Below, piece after piece: positions 63,518 to 64,000 of a DNA stretch of 64,000 nt (position 1 is its first letter; every line of letters begins with the position of its first letter). This DNA is from Rhodococcus tibetensis (GTDB lineage Bacteria > Actinomycetota > Actinomycetes > Mycobacteriales > Mycobacteriaceae). The DNA is taken from contig NZ_JANFQF010000027.1 of NCBI RefSeq assembly GCF_024438035.1, forward strand, positions 1-64,000, given 5' to 3'. A program made the position numbers and the translations under genes. The notes below the pieces were generated by a model. It did not search any database, had not been told where the DNA came from, and saw nothing but the letters and a program-made list of their open reading frames with translations.

Positions 63518-63531
63518 AAGAACATGTTCTA
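63518..63531. promoter_or_regulatory. KstR-like operator, esterase side
   Basis: AAGAACATGTTCTA contains a perfect 12-bp palindrome (63519-63530) and fits TnnAACnnGTTnnA except for the first base. It is 10 bases upstream of the preferred esterase start, mirroring the other box. Confidence 0.6.
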
Positions 63532-63541
63532 CGATGTCGGG

Positions 63542-64000
63542 ATGACTCGAGGCTTCGTTCTCCGGCAGGGCGTGGGTGCCGCGCTCGCCGCCAATGCGTT
63601 GCGCCCGCTGCCCGGCGCACCGACGTCGGTCGTCGCCTTCTTCTCCGGATGGCTCACAACCGAATTGGCGCCGCACATCCTCGCGGCGACTGCTGCGGAC
63701 ACGGCCGTCCACGTCGCGCGACACGGACTCCGTTCGCGCACCGACCGCATCGGGGTCGCACTCGCCGCCGCGTCGATGGGCAGCCTGGCCGCCGTGATTG
63801 CCACCGGTCGCGGAGCCGGGAGGGAAGCCGAATCTGCGCTCGTCGAGGCGCTCGGGGAGAACTACGCCGAGCGCGACCACGCCATCGAACGTTCCGGACG
63901 GCCCGTGTGGCGTCAGCTGCTCAATCCGTTCCGGATGGCCAACGAAGATGTCACCCGGGTCCGGAACATCGCGTACGGCCCGGGCGGACGCCGCGCACGA
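63542..64000 (+). CDS. LipM-like alpha/beta-hydrolase esterase, N-terminal part cut by window edge
   Basis: 153 codons open to the right edge. MTRGFVLRQG is followed by a Pro-rich turn (ANALRPLPGAP), two hydrophobic segments (about 25-60 and 75-95), and ALGENYAERDH. This N-terminal region resembles membrane-associated mycobacterial Lip esterases such as LipM; the catalytic GDSAGG part lies beyond the window. An ATG at 63524 is in frame but lies inside the operator palindrome, so 63542 is preferred. Divergent from WS/DGAT. Confidence 0.7.
   Translation, partial: MTRGFVLRQGVGAALAANALRPLPGAPTSVVAFFSGWLTTELAPHILAATAADTAVHVARHGLRSRTDRIGVALAAASMGSLAAVIATGRGAGREAESALVEALGENYAERDHAIERSGRPVWRQLLNPFRMANEDVTRVRNIAYGPGGRRAR

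Overview
The window is high-GC actinobacterial DNA from a mycolic-acid bacterium, most likely Rhodococcus. The evidence is gene order. From memory, most of it follows the Mycobacterium tuberculosis interval Rv2681 to Rv2716: RNase D, dxs, RNA methyltransferase, APC permease, ceoB/ceoC, Rv2693c to Rv2700 homologues, suhB, ppgK, sigA, DUF3039/DUF3099, sigB, ideR, a PAC2 protein, an alpha/beta hydrolase and a PhzF protein. IdeR-type and KstR-type operator sequences and a wax ester/triacylglycerol synthase also fit Rhodococcus. Assignments rest on recalled family features; no database search was possible.

Left part (1-13,100). The start of an IS630-type transposase runs off the left edge. It is followed by a YiiX-like putative amidase, a PhzF-like protein, and a peroxide-defence module (ahpC-ahpD divergent from oxyR). 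Then come a LysR-type effector domain without a DNA-binding domain next to a DUF5997 gene, a large DUF3516 helicase, the Rv2715-like hydrolase, the PAC2 protein, a lipoprotein, a DUF4192 protein and galE.

Central conserved core (13,100-47,440). ideR; acuC overlapping a GNAT/acyl-CoA-synthetase fusion (lysine deacetylase and acetyltransferase candidates); sigB with an ECF-type promoter; a methyltransferase; several small actinobacterial proteins; a KhtTU-like K+/H+ antiporter pair; sigA; ppgK; suhB; cei; dut; ceoBC (potassium uptake regulation); an APC permease; a TRAM-domain RNA methyltransferase; a MarR regulator beside a DrrAB-like exporter; a three-domain glutaminase-STAS-cyclic-nucleotide-binding protein; and dxs.

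Accessory block (47,500-60,500), inserted between dxs and the RNase D gene relative to M. tuberculosis. It holds an MFS sugar porter and a siderophore-binding lipoprotein gene broken by a frameshift but still preceded by an IdeR box. It also holds a tightly coupled operon with a decayed gntR gene, a two-cluster ferredoxin, an ABC importer whose binding protein carries a NosL-like tail, and a 900-residue flavoprotein resembling the APS reductase alpha subunit fused to HEAT repeats. fadBA follows. The ferredoxin/importer/flavoprotein operon is the best candidate here for an undescribed system. I infer import and redox conversion of a small, perhaps sulfur-containing, anion.

Right edge (60,600-64,000). 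RNase D, a wax ester synthase/diacylglycerol acyltransferase, and the start of a divergent LipM-like esterase; the last two share a promoter region with two KstR-like palindromes. I saw no tRNA, rRNA or CRISPR array. Several perfect 24-30 bp tandem duplications occur, two of them spanning stop codons.
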